13,574 nt of DNA from CAZGVV01 sp964529155 (GTDB taxonomy: Bacteria; Pseudomonadota; Alphaproteobacteria; Rickettsiales; SXRF01): NCBI GenBank assembly GCA_964529155.1, contig CAZGVV010000052.1, forward strand, positions 1-13,574, in the 5' to 3' direction. Position 1 is the stretch's first letter; the number at the start of each line of letters is the position of its first letter. The notes under the pieces were generated by a model. The model was given only the letters and a program-made list of their open reading frames with translations, made no database searches and had not been told where the DNA came from. Shown one piece after another: positions 1-6,950 of this stretch. A program made the position numbers and the translations under genes.

Positions 1-55
1 AACCTACGACCCCATCATTACGAATGATGTGCTCTACCAGCTGAGCTAAGGCGGC
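1..55 (-). tRNA. tRNA-Thr(CGU), 3' end beyond the window
   Basis: Read on the minus strand, this begins with acceptor strand GCCGCCT at 55-49, then TA, a D arm (GCTC...GAGC), and a perfectly paired anticodon stem (CATCA/TGATG) around loop TTCGTAA. The anticodon is CGT (plus-strand positions 20-22), which reads the threonine codon ACG. The variable region GGGTC leads into the T stem GTAGG and then TT, where the window ends, so about 20 nt of the 3' end are missing. Upstream on the minus strand is a TATAGT hexamer near 72-77 that could be a -10 box, but I see no convincing -35. Nearby is a perfect 10-bp palindrome, GTTTGCAAAC, at 86-95. Confidence 0.9.
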
Positions 56-199
56 CCATGAGGGGATTTACAAACTATACCAAGCGTTTGCAAACCTTTT
101 GCTGACATGGCGCTGATACGAGAGATGCATCAGCGATATGATTACTTCCTAACTCTTTGTCCTTCCAAACTTACTTCCAACACACGCCGCTGTCGCTCC

Positions 200-242
200 C
201 TGCATTACGAATGCGGTGCTCTACCAGCTGAGCTACATCAGC
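200..242 (-). pseudogene. 5' two-thirds of a second tRNA-Thr(CGU); T arm missing
   Basis: On the minus strand from 242, the sequence GCTGATG-TA-GCTC...GAGC reproduces a tRNA acceptor 5' strand and D arm. It continues into an anticodon arm with loop TTCGTAA and anticodon CGT; the stem CCGCA/TGCAG has one C-A mismatch. GCTGATG resembles the acceptor start of many alphaproteobacterial tRNA-Thr genes. After about nucleotide 48 there is no T stem, no TTCGA loop and no complementary acceptor strand, so it cannot fold as a tRNA. It shares long identical blocks with the tRNA at 1-55 but has a different acceptor stem. It is either the remnant of a second tRNA-Thr gene or a scar left by an element that recombined at the tRNA. 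Confidence 0.7.
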
Positions 243-368
243 ATATACCTAACCTACTGAATGGTAGCTTATTTCCCCATTCTGGCACTTTATGGTAATG
301 ACGGAATGCAGTGAATACTGCTTTTACCCCTTAAATTCAAGCGGAACGTGCCACCGGGTGCCATTTTC

Positions 369-406
369 ATGCGATAAAGCAAAACAACGGCTAAATATCT
401 CGATAT
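369..406. repeat. Dispersed ~38-bp repeat, copy A
   Basis: The sequence starts ATGCGATAA and ends in the 18-mer GGCTAAATATCTCGATAT (389-406). The 18-mer is identical at 6453-6470, and the preceding ATGCGATAA also matches, with a diverged A-rich spacer between. The last part, ATATC-TC-GATAT, is an inverted repeat. This copy lies just beyond the stop codon of the lipoprotein gene. The rest of 243-416 holds no gene that I can support. Confidence 0.6.
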
Positions 407-416
407 TTTCTTACCA

Positions 417-911
417 TTACCGAGAGGTACAGTTCACCTGATTCCCAATAGTTTGGCAGTTGGTGTTTATAGTTGAACGTCGCTGGGGCATTTCAAGCAG
501 CGGTGCTTTGTATTGGTATTGCCTAAGTACCTCGGCATTTTGTGCATCACGTTGGATCGCTAATTGCTCTTGTGCAATATCTTCATTCTGCTGCTGCGCT
601 CTTACCTGATTAAGCTTGCTTGTTAATTGCGTGCGGGCACCGTTTTCTGAAAGGGCTTTTCGCTTCACTTTCTCCTGTAGTGATTGCATATATGCCAAAT
701 ATTCCTGAACATAGGAATTGGGTGCAAGCCCGGACGTAATAACCGCATTATTAATACAGTTCGTTTGTGCAATAAATTCTTTGAAAGTAGAGAAGCATTG
801 CCCCTGAACTTGGCTCACGGACAACGGCTGGGGAGCATATTCCTGTTGGTATGCAGAATTAGCACAAGCTGTCAGTCCTAGTGATAACGTAATAAAAAAC
901 ATTCGCCGCAT
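417..911 (-). CDS. Small secreted lipoprotein of unknown function
   Basis: The product is about 164 residues, starting MRRMFFITLSLGLTAC. A positively charged start, a hydrophobic stretch and a lipobox (L-T-A-C, Cys about residue 16) mark a type II signal peptide, so the mature protein should be lipid-anchored. The residue after the Cys is Ala, which in enterobacterial rules would favour the outer membrane. The mature part is Gln-rich and probably helical in the middle. It has Cys residues near the N-terminal third, and a C-terminal end of the form NCxxxGNxxNC that recurs in small proteobacterial lipoproteins. I chose ATG at 911 rather than the TTG two codons upstream because AAGGGAG sits 6 nt before it. 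That ribosome binding site can be paired by the upstream leader (912-1143). No partner gene is visible, and I do not recognise a function. Confidence 0.75.
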   Translation of the reverse strand: MRRMFFITLSLGLTACANSAYQQEYAPQPLSVSQVQGQCFSTFKEFIAQTNCINNAVITSGLAPNSYVQEYLAYMQSLQEKVKRKALSENGARTQLTSKLNQVRAQQQNEDIAQEQLAIQRDAQNAEVLRQYQYKAPLLEMPQRRSTINTNCQTIGNQVNCTSR

Positions 912-1143
912 AACCAACTCCCTTCTGGTTTAAGACACGGCCAGCCAGAAGGAAAGACCCTCTGGTGGCACGGGAGTTAGTAAATCGCGTTAAGACGATT
1001 GCGACGGCCTTTAGCCGTAAGGCTTGGACATACACCGCCGCCTCCCGGCCATATTGGACGGAGAGGCAGCGTCGTGACGTGACGCAGAGTACGCTTAACG
1101 AGAGGTTACTACACCCCACAGGCGGATTTTCCGCCTGCACCAG
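912..1143 (-). promoter_or_regulatory. Candidate structured 5' leader of the lipoprotein gene
   Basis: Read on the minus strand, this region contains nested complementary blocks. They are CTGGTG/CACCAG (1143-1138 with 967-962), hairpin CAGGCGG/CCGCCTG (1137-1131 with 1125-1119), TAGTAA/TTACTA (1111-1106 with 983-978) and CTTAACG/CGTTAAG (1100-1094 with 994-988). Inside these are GCGTC/GACGC (1085-1069), a stepped hairpin at 1067-1040, and ACGGC/GCCGT (1018-1004). Next to the gene are three segments: A CCAGAGGG (965-958), B CCTTCTGG (952-945) and C CCAGAAGG (928-921). A pairs with B (8 bp, one G-U) and B pairs perfectly with C. C overlaps the ribosome binding site, and A overlaps the closing stem. 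This is how a riboswitch or attenuating leader is built. Found by eye only; it matches no RNA family I know, and a plus-strand RNA is not excluded. Confidence 0.45.
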
Positions 1144-1144
1144 T

Positions 1145-1172
1145 AACATAGGCCGAAATATCTTAATGGCAA
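1145..1172 (-). promoter_or_regulatory. Possible promoter for the leader RNA and lipoprotein
   Basis: On the minus strand, TTGCCA (1172-1167) and TATGTT (1150-1145) are 16 bp apart. A start from this pair would fall near 1138, which would leave out the outermost strand of the closing stem. An alternative -10-like GATATT lies about 10 bp upstream and would include it. The remaining sequence up to the next stop codon at 1237 shows no gene. Confidence 0.3.
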
Positions 1173-1236
1173 AGCATAAAGAATGGGGGGTGACGGAAAG
1201 CGGTGTTCGCTATCGCTCTTAGGCTAGAAGCTGGAA

Positions 1237-3108
1237 TTACTTCTGACTTTTATCTGCTATGCTCAGGGTTCTAATCATATCTATAAATGTTTTATTTCGC
1301 GCTTTAGCGTCAGAAATAAGAGCCTGTGGCGATACAACCTGTATGTACGCATTAACATTGCTCAAGGTGCCGTGATAAATCTCGCCATCTTGAGAGAATA
1401 CTTTGGTGAATTTATAGAGGTTAACGAGGTTGTTCTTGAACTGTTCGTCAACGGAGGCCACAAGGTATAAATAAAGCTCATCAATACCATTTTTACTTAG
1501 TGTATCGGCATATGTGCCAAGCTGATTAATGCCCTCGCCATTTTCTTTATAGTTTGCAGAAAACTTCTTGAACTCAATAAGTATCGCTCTTTTTCCATTT
1601 TCGGAATTAGAATAAATGCCTATATCGAATCTATCATTTGATTCAGCTTTAGGTAAACCAACAGCAGAGAGCAGCGTTTTAAGTGCCTTTTCGCTTGCAA
1701 CATAGTTATAGGTCATAAATTTATCATCTAGCAGCCACAGATTATTTTCCCTAACAGGCACTGGTGAGAATGAATCCCCAGTTATGCCCCTTTTGAGAAA
1801 GTGATTGCGGATTACTTCTTCATCTTTTTCTTTGTTCAAATCTAGCAGTTCAAATTGAGTGATGATTTTGTCGCGGGTAATGACATACTCAATCAATTCC
1901 TTACCAGCTAAATCACTAGCTTTACTCAAAATCTCAGCGCTATCTGGTTTCTCTTGTTTTAAGATTGTTCTGAAGCTTTTCTTGTCTTGTAGGAACTGTT
2001 GCTCGGCTTTCTCAATGATGGATTCTGAATCAATTAATCCACCTAGAGAATCAATCTCTTCCATGTAATCTACTAGATGCAAATTCTCATCCCTTATTGA
2101 CGAGACAAGCTCTGTATTCTGTTCTTTTAGATTTGGATAGGCACTGTAAATTACATCCCTAAGGGCATCTTTAAGTCGGCCATTAATTTGCTCCCAAGAA
2201 AGTGGGTTGAGCAAATTCATAATCTTTGGATAAATATTAAAATCATCGCGCTCGTCATTCACAGCACTATCAAGAAAGCTAGAGGTGACTAGGAAAATCG
2301 AGTTTTTTCCTTTGATAGGAGTAATTTTAAGCTCCTTATCCTTAAATCTGCAAACTGTGCGCTTATTGGCGCAGTAGAAATCTAGGAGCTTATCTTCACC
2401 CGCATCTGAAATTGCGTAGTGGAGAGTAAATTTAATTTCCTCTTTGTCGTTGGTAACGAACTCTCTAATTGAAAAGTCTAGCTGTTGGAAATTAGGTAAA
2501 TCAGATGTCCTGATGTGATTTGCTGAATCATCTGCTTTGTCTTTGATTTCAATCTCAACATTGCGAGTCTTGTTTAGATAAAGAATTGGGAGAATATGGA
2601 AGAATAGCTTCTCTTTTATTTCACTTATTTCATACCCTTTTGCGTAATTATTTCTCGCTCTATGTAACTTAATGAGCGTTTTATTAGAGGCAATATTTTG
2701 CCCACTTTGAATTTTGAAATCAGAGTCTTCAAAATTTTCGGTGAAACTGCATTCAATTTTTTCTGCATCCGATTTTACAAAACTCTCAATCGAAACATCC
2801 TCAAAAACCTTGAGGTATGACAAGCGGCCAATCCCCTTGCACCCCTCACTGATCTTATTTTCAGTGCCATATTCAGCAAAAGATTCTCTGTTTTTCTTAT
2901 TAAAGCCTTCGCCGTTATCAGAAATATGAACAGAATTTATGCTCGGTTTGGTATCCAACAGCTCTCCCTGAACATTTTCACGAAATAGCTCGATCTGAAT
3001 CTGAGTTGCGCCAGCTTGTATTGAATTTACAATGGCTTCATTTAGAACAGTAAACAGGTTTACCCTGTTGCTAAGTTTCTTTATTTGGCTTCTAAGGTTG
3101 ATTTTCAT
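1237..3108 (-). CDS. GHKL ATPase fused to a PD-(D/E)XK nuclease-like domain
   Basis: A 623-residue protein. The N-terminal ~200 residues carry the ATP-binding motifs of the GHKL fold (Hsp90/MutL/MORC type): an N box with E24 and N28 in LNEAIVNS, a G1 box DNGEGF at 64-69, and a glycine-rich lid GCKGIGR at 89-95. The middle is charged and probably partly helical. The C-terminal domain has D495, then E512-F-K514, then Q529 in GINQLGTY. This D...ExK...Q order is typical of PD-(D/E)XK nucleases. Family knowledge suggests an ATP-gated DNA-acting enzyme of the MORC/paraMORC kind often found near restriction and defence genes; the substrate cannot be read from the sequence. The start is ATG at 3108 with AAGG about 8 nt upstream. 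It is AT-rich and divergent from the STAND-like gene, 91 bp apart. It appears intact. I do not match it to a named defence system. Confidence 0.75.
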   Translation of the reverse strand: MKINLRSQIKKLSNRVNLFTVLNEAIVNSIQAGATQIQIELFRENVQGELLDTKPSINSVHISDNGEGFNKKNRESFAEYGTENKISEGCKGIGRLSYLKVFEDVSIESFVKSDAEKIECSFTENFEDSDFKIQSGQNIASNKTLIKLHRARNNYAKGYEISEIKEKLFFHILPILYLNKTRNVEIEIKDKADDSANHIRTSDLPNFQQLDFSIREFVTNDKEEIKFTLHYAISDAGEDKLLDFYCANKRTVCRFKDKELKITPIKGKNSIFLVTSSFLDSAVNDERDDFNIYPKIMNLLNPLSWEQINGRLKDALRDVIYSAYPNLKEQNTELVSSIRDENLHLVDYMEEIDSLGGLIDSESIIEKAEQQFLQDKKSFRTILKQEKPDSAEILSKASDLAGKELIEYVITRDKIITQFELLDLNKEKDEEVIRNHFLKRGITGDSFSPVPVRENNLWLLDDKFMTYNYVASEKALKTLLSAVGLPKAESNDRFDIGIYSNSENGKRAILIEFKKFSANYKENGEGINQLGTYADTLSKNGIDELYLYLVASVDEQFKNNLVNLYKFTKVFSQDGEIYHGTLSNVNAYIQVVSPQALISDAKARNKTFIDMIRTLSIADKSQK

Positions 3109-3199
3109 GCGGCCTTGTTCCTACCTTTAGGCTCAAATATACATACAGGGTTTTATCTTTACAGCTATTATTCGGATTAAATTATTATTTTTTAGTATC
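3109..3199. promoter_or_regulatory. Divergent promoter region of the GHKL and STAND genes
   Basis: These 91 bp are AT-rich and must hold both promoters. For the minus strand, TATATT (3141-3136) is a good -10 candidate without a clear -35. For the plus strand, TTTACA followed 17 bp later by ATTATT is possible but weak. No ribosome binding site precedes ATG 3200. A shared spacer would allow co-regulation of the two genes. Confidence 0.35.
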
Positions 3200-4726
3200 A
3201 TGCCCAGCCTATTTAAAAGCCATAATGACAGGATGATTCAAGAGGCGGGCGCAAGGTTTACGCCCAATAATGACGCCGACGCCCCAAACTTAAAAATTGA
3301 ATCTCTTTATTCAGCAGTTCAGGGGCTGTTGAGAACTGATGCTGCCTTTGCAAATATAGAAAATTTGGCATCCAGCCACGATGATAAATGGAGCAATGTT
3401 GAGTCATTATTACACTCTAAGATAACAGCGCGTGACCATCAACCAGGCCAGATAAGCGCAATTTTACGTTCCATTGATCGTAATGAGATAGGAGCCGCAA
3501 CAAATGCGGCTAAAGCAATCAAAATGCCCTTAAAAGTCGCTTTGACTGCAAATAGGAACATGAATGGAATCATTCATAATAAGATTTCTAAGACCAAAAA
3601 TAATGATGATAATCTTCAAAGAAAAAGACGCGATCTAAATCAATATTATGACATAAACCAAGAAGTAGGTGAACACCTTGAGTCACCTGAATATAGGTTG
3701 CTTGATTCAAATCTGTTGTTAGTCACTGGCGAATGGGGAACTGGTAAAACTCATACATTTTGTGATCTGACTCGCCACCTCACAGAGCAAGGCCATATAG
3801 TTAACTTCTCTTTGGCAAAAAATTTTACGGGAGAAAATCCATTAGAAGATATTGCCCAATCTTCGGGCATAGAATCCTTTGCCACCCTTTGCGAAACTGC
3901 TAATAGAGCCGCAGTATTAGGGCAACGTGCTGTAATTATCATTGATGGCATTAACGAGGGAAATAGAACTTTTTGGTCAAATGCTGTTCTAAATATTGTG
4001 ACTATTGCCCAAAGATTCCCATTCGTTGGATTTATTCTTACCTATCGTACGCCTTTTCAAGAAATAATCATTAAAAAGCATGTTTTGAAAAAATTTGTTC
4101 TCGTGAATCATCATGGTTTTAGTGAGGAACAAACATACGATGCTCAAAAGACCTTCTTCAAATTTTATGAAGTTCCTTTGCCAGAAGTTCCGCTTTTGGC
4201 GGAAGAATTTGCAAGACCTTTAACCCTCAAATTGATTTGCCAAACAATTGCCAGTTTTTCTGCGCGCAAGCGAAAGAATTGGATGGCCGGTATTTCAAAT
4301 GGTCAAATTGGAATGACGGCAATACTTGAGGATTTCATTGTTCATACCGGACGCGCTGCTGAACAGGAGCTAGGCCTTGTAGGGAAATTCTGCTGGGGAT
4401 TAATTAAAGGCGATAAGAGAATAGCAGATCCTGATTTACAAGGCCTTGCGCCTTTAATGGCAAGAACCGAGCTAGAGTATGTCTCACTCGATGCATGTAA
4501 AAACATTATACGGGCTCATCTTGGTGCTGCACGGACTCACCTTGACGAGACTTTATACGGCCTTCTAACAGCAAATGGGGTTCTTGTAGAAGATGTCATT
4601 CGTTCTTATGAGGAAGGGAGGGAATCTTCTAGCGTAGTTGTTCGATTACCTTATCAGCGATTTTCAGATCATATCATTGCTAGGTATCTCTTAACTGAAT
4701 ACCCGCTTTGCCCATATCGGTCATGA
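3200..4726 (+). pseudogene. STAND-like P-loop NTPase, 3' truncated at a junction with kdpA
   Basis: The open frame gives 508 residues. An N-terminal region contains an AGARFTP motif (16-22), similar to a motif I associate with STAND NTPases of phage-sensing defence proteins. The NTPase core follows: Walker A GEWGTGKTH (177-185), Walker B AVIIIDGINEG (244-254, with D249 and E253), and a TYR segment at 281-283. It ends with RFSDHIIARYLL (about 486-497), a stretch normally followed by a long helical or repeat sensor domain. Here the frame runs out within ~11 residues, inside DNA that codes for KdpA on the other strand, so the C-terminal sensor is lost. The N-terminus also lacks an effector domain. 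One may be supplied by the neighbouring GHKL-nuclease, or may never have been present. The start ATG 3200 has no visible ribosome binding site. Probably a broken remnant, though the ATPase core could still be made. Confidence 0.65.
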
Positions 4727-6137
4727 CGCCACATGTTGCGCCAAACAATACAAGCAGCGGCGTAGCAAGGATGGCGATGGAGGCCATCTTTATTTCAAAT
4801 GATTGGATTTTTTTGCCCATATATTCCGGCGTACGCCCAACCATTAGCCCGGCGATGAATACGGCGATGATGACATACATCAGCATGCCGTAGAGGCCGG
4901 AGCCAACGCCGCCATAAATCACCTCGCCGAACTGGATCAACAGCAACGGCACGAAGCCACCGGCAGGCGTGAAGCTATCATGCATGGCATTGACCGAGCC
5001 GTTGGAAGCAGCGGTGGTGGCCGACGCCCAGAGCGCCGAATTAACAATGCCCAGACGCGTTTCTTTGCCTTCCATATTGCCGCCCGCCTGCATATCGCTT
5101 GCCTGCTGGTCAATATGAAATGCCGAGAAATGCGGATTGCCGGATTGCTCCGCTGCTACGCAATAGAATAGGAGCGGCACGAAAATAACCGTCATAGCGG
5201 CCAATAATGCCCAGCCTTGGCGACGATCATTCACCATCGTGCCAAAGGTGTAGCACAGTGCCGCAGGAATAAGCAGAATAGCCAGCATTTCAAGAAAGTT
5301 GGAAAACGGCGTAGGGTTTTCCAACGGATGCGCCGAATTGGCATTGAAGAATCCGCCGCCATTGGTGCCGAGCTGCTTAATCGCAATCTGTGACGCCACC
5401 GGGCCGACTGCAATGGCCTGCTCGGTGATGGTGTCGGCTTTCTGCGTTATATTGCCTTGATCGTCTTTTTTTTCATCGACATGCTGCACTTCAATGTAAG
5501 GCACTTTAACGTATTCGCTAAAAGTCTGTGGGATACCCTGAGAGCCAAGCAATACTGTCCCAGGCAGACACAGAGGCAGCAGCACGTAGAGTATGCCACG
5601 CACCATATCGCGCCAGAAATTACCAATCTTATCGGTGTTTTTTCGCGCAATACCGCGAATCAGTGCCACCATTACCGCCATGCCAAGTGCAGCGGAGGCG
5701 AAGTTCTGCACCGTAAGACCAATCATCTGGCTGAAATAAGATAGCGTGGATTCGCCACCGTAAGATTGCCAGTTCGTATTGGTGATAAAACTTACCGCCG
5801 TATTAAATGCCAGATCAGGGGTAATATCGGCCATATCCGCAGGATTCAGGCCAAACAGCGATTGCCAGCGTAGAATACAGTAGAGCAGCGCAAATCCGCC
5901 CAAGCTAAACATCAGCGTGGCAGCGGTATATTGCCTCCAGTTCATTTCGCGGGTTTTATCGATGCCGCAGAATTTATAAAAAAATCTCTCCAGCCAGCCT
6001 AACGGCTTTTCCAGCCATACTTGGCCTTCATACACGCGCGCAATGTAGCCGCCCAGTGGTTTGACGCAAGCGAACAGCACCGCGAAATAAAGGGCAATCT
6101 GCAGCAAGCCATTACCGGTTAAAAATGAACCGCTCAT
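4680..6137 (-). pseudogene. kdpA: Potassium-transporting ATPase subunit A, C-terminus missing
   Basis: KdpA is the potassium-conducting membrane subunit of the high-affinity KdpFABC pump. The reading frame is 485 residues against about 557 for E. coli KdpA. Three filter regions are present: NTNWQSYGG (about 120-128), GTNGGGFFNANSAHP (257-271) and ATTAASNG (373-380). The family's sequence is followed down to MTDMGKAGI (472-480) and then stops after five unrelated residues. The fourth filter region and last helices are therefore gone, and a four-fold pseudosymmetric channel should not work. Instead of kdpB and kdpC, the next sequence is the 3' end of the STAND-like gene on the opposite strand. 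The start ATG has GGAGG just upstream and overlaps the kdpF stop (ATGA). Either the locus is a deletion relic, or the rest of kdpABC lies elsewhere after a rearrangement. Confidence 0.88.
4695..4705. other. Recombination junction between the STAND-like gene and kdpA
   Basis: Homology to the STAND-like family (plus strand) holds up to the codons for ARYLL, and homology to KdpA (minus strand) begins at the codons for KAGI. The breakpoint therefore lies within a few bases here. Two convergent genes have lost their 3' ends at one point. I see no inverted repeat, target duplication or transposase at the joint. Confidence 0.6.
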
Positions 6138-6226
6138 AGGAATACCTCCGGCTCAATCAGCGCGATGATGAGATAGATAAGCAGGCCACCTGAGGCGATG
6201 CCGGAAAGCAGGATAAGCGGGTCCAT
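6134..6226 (-). CDS. kdpF: KdpF, small subunit of the potassium pump
   Basis: A 30-residue peptide beginning MDPLILLSGIASGG and ending in EPEVFL: a single hydrophobic helix with an acidic tail. This is the size and pattern of KdpF, the small lipid-like subunit that stabilises KdpFABC in the inner membrane. Its stop overlaps the kdpA start by four bases (ATGA), and GGAG lies upstream of its ATG, so the two are translationally coupled. It is intact, although its partner kdpA is truncated. Confidence 0.85.
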   Translation of the reverse strand: MDPLILLSGIASGGLLIYLIIALIEPEVFL

Positions 6227-6227
6227 A

Positions 6228-6317
6228 TTACCGCTCCATCAGCTTGCCACTATATGCAGCGAGCATCCAACAAAGCAGGAAAAAGCCTGCACCCAATAAC
6301 AGATAAAAAATGTCCAT
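6228..6317 (-). CDS. 29-residue membrane peptide leading the kdp operon
   Basis: The frame ATG 6317 to TAA 6228 encodes MDIFYLLLGAGFFLLCWM followed by a short polar tail ending KLMER. It has one hydrophobic helix. The stop is one base before the kdpF start, and AAAGG lies about 8 nt before the ATG. Similar tiny peptides with a GxGFF-L-CW core precede kdpF in other proteobacteria as I recall them, which supports a real gene; the function is unknown. An extra small Kdp subunit is possible. Confidence 0.6.
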   Translation of the reverse strand: MDIFYLLLGAGFFLLCWMLAAYSGKLMER

Positions 6318-6365
6318 AATCAAACCTTTCACCGATTTGATTTCAGGCTAGTAGGATTGCTGTAG

Positions 6366-6410
6366 CGAAGGTGTAAAAGTCAGGCACGAGGGCGTAAAAA
6401 AGAGGTAAAG
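6366..6410 (-). promoter_or_regulatory. Probable kdp control region with spaced TTTTAC repeats
   Basis: On the minus strand, TTTTTACGCCCTCG (6400-6387) and CTTTTACACCTTCG (6379-6366) are direct repeats exactly 21 bp apart, two helical turns. A third partial copy, CTTTACCTC, lies at 6410-6402. T-rich TTTAC-type direct repeats resemble the known KdpE operator style. That would fit activation of kdp by KdpDE at low potassium, but the regulator itself is not in the window. No strong -10 hexamer stands out. Confidence 0.4.
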
Positions 6411-6431
6411 ACGATTTAGGCCGCTTGTCTA

Positions 6432-6470
6432 ATGCGATAACGTAAAAACGGGGGCTAAATATCTCGATAT
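6432..6470. repeat. Dispersed ~38-bp repeat, copy B
   Basis: This is the second copy of the repeat at 369-406, in the same orientation: ATGCGATAA, an A-rich spacer, then the identical 18-mer GGCTAAATATCTCGATAT. It lies just upstream of the kdp control region. The two copies enclose the lipoprotein gene, the GHKL/STAND module and the kdp remnant. Confidence 0.6.
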
Positions 6471-6557
6471 ATACTGGGGAGATAAGCTGGCAAAATCAAT
6501 GCCCCCCTATTGCAGCAACCCACTCAGACCCACTCTCCCAAGGCCTATCTCGCCTTA

Positions 6558-6638
6558 TATAGTTATTTCACTTTAAAATTATACGCAGGCGAAAACACTC
6601 TTTGCAGCCATGTGTAATGGTAAAGTGGAATAACTATA
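6558..6638. mobile_element. MITE-like element, copy 1
   Basis: The ends TATAGTTATTTCACTTTA (6558-6575) and TAAAGTGGAATAACTATA (6621-6638) are inverted repeats with one mismatch in 18. The flanking TA/TATA is compatible with a TA target duplication as made by IS630/mariner-type transposases; this is inference only. The body is 96% identical to 6951-7023 (two substitutions and one indel in 74). The ATG at 6617 starts the same MVKWNN reading as in copy 2, but it stops after 35 codons (6724). The spacer 6639-6902 has no gene that I can support. Confidence 0.6.
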
Positions 6639-6902
6639 GAGCGAGAAGCAAAATCTCCAATCCACAATCCAATAAACCGACCTATTCCAATCATTATGCG
6701 CGCTGTGGATTCGAAGTACAATAGTCGGCACGGTTGCTGCAGGGAAAGCTGGCATGCGCATTACCGTTATTATTCATATCATTATTCCATCGAATTTGCA
6801 TGGCATTGACAGTTCGATCTCCGCAAAGTTACAGGATACCCATGTTTCATGGCCCAAGCATCGCACCGATAATGCCACGATAAATAGTCTGAAAAAATTT
6901 GT

Positions 6903-6933
6903 TTTAAGGAAATTTCACTGATAATTATTATCA
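6903..6933 (+). promoter_or_regulatory. Fur-type iron box overlapping a candidate promoter
   Basis: TGATAATTATTATCA (6919-6933) is a perfect 7-1-7 inverted repeat, identical to the core Fur-binding pattern TGATAATnATTATCA. The hexamer TATTAT (6926-6931) inside it lies 17 bp after TTTAAG (6903-6908). The operator would therefore cover a -10 box, the usual layout for repression by iron-loaded Fur. The next gene is the type I export fusion gene at 7005. A -35 alternative TTGATC (6941-6946) with AATTAT inside the MITE is also possible. Confidence 0.6.
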
Positions 6934-6950
6934 ATAGCTATTGATCTATC

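Noticed and set aside
311..328. GCAGT-GAAT-ACTGC hairpin followed by TTTT, a possible terminator
   Set aside because: The stem is only 5 bp and the T-run 4, and no plus-strand gene precedes it.
1004..1143. Known structured RNAs (6S, RNase P, tmRNA, cobalamin, TPP or SAM riboswitches)
   Set aside because: None of their conserved sequence blocks could be found on either strand, so the region is reported only as an unassigned structured leader.
859..1149. 96-codon open frame on the minus strand overlapping the lipoprotein start
   Set aside because: It overlaps the lipoprotein signal peptide in another frame and lies over the structured leader. It has no domain-like features.
965..1222. 85-codon open frame on the plus strand
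   Set aside because: It covers the block of nested inverted repeats, has no ribosome binding site, and its product resembles no family. The open frame is better explained by chance.
6579..6761. 60-codon open frame on the minus strand near the MITE
   Set aside because: It crosses a non-coding mobile element end, has no ribosome binding site and no family likeness.
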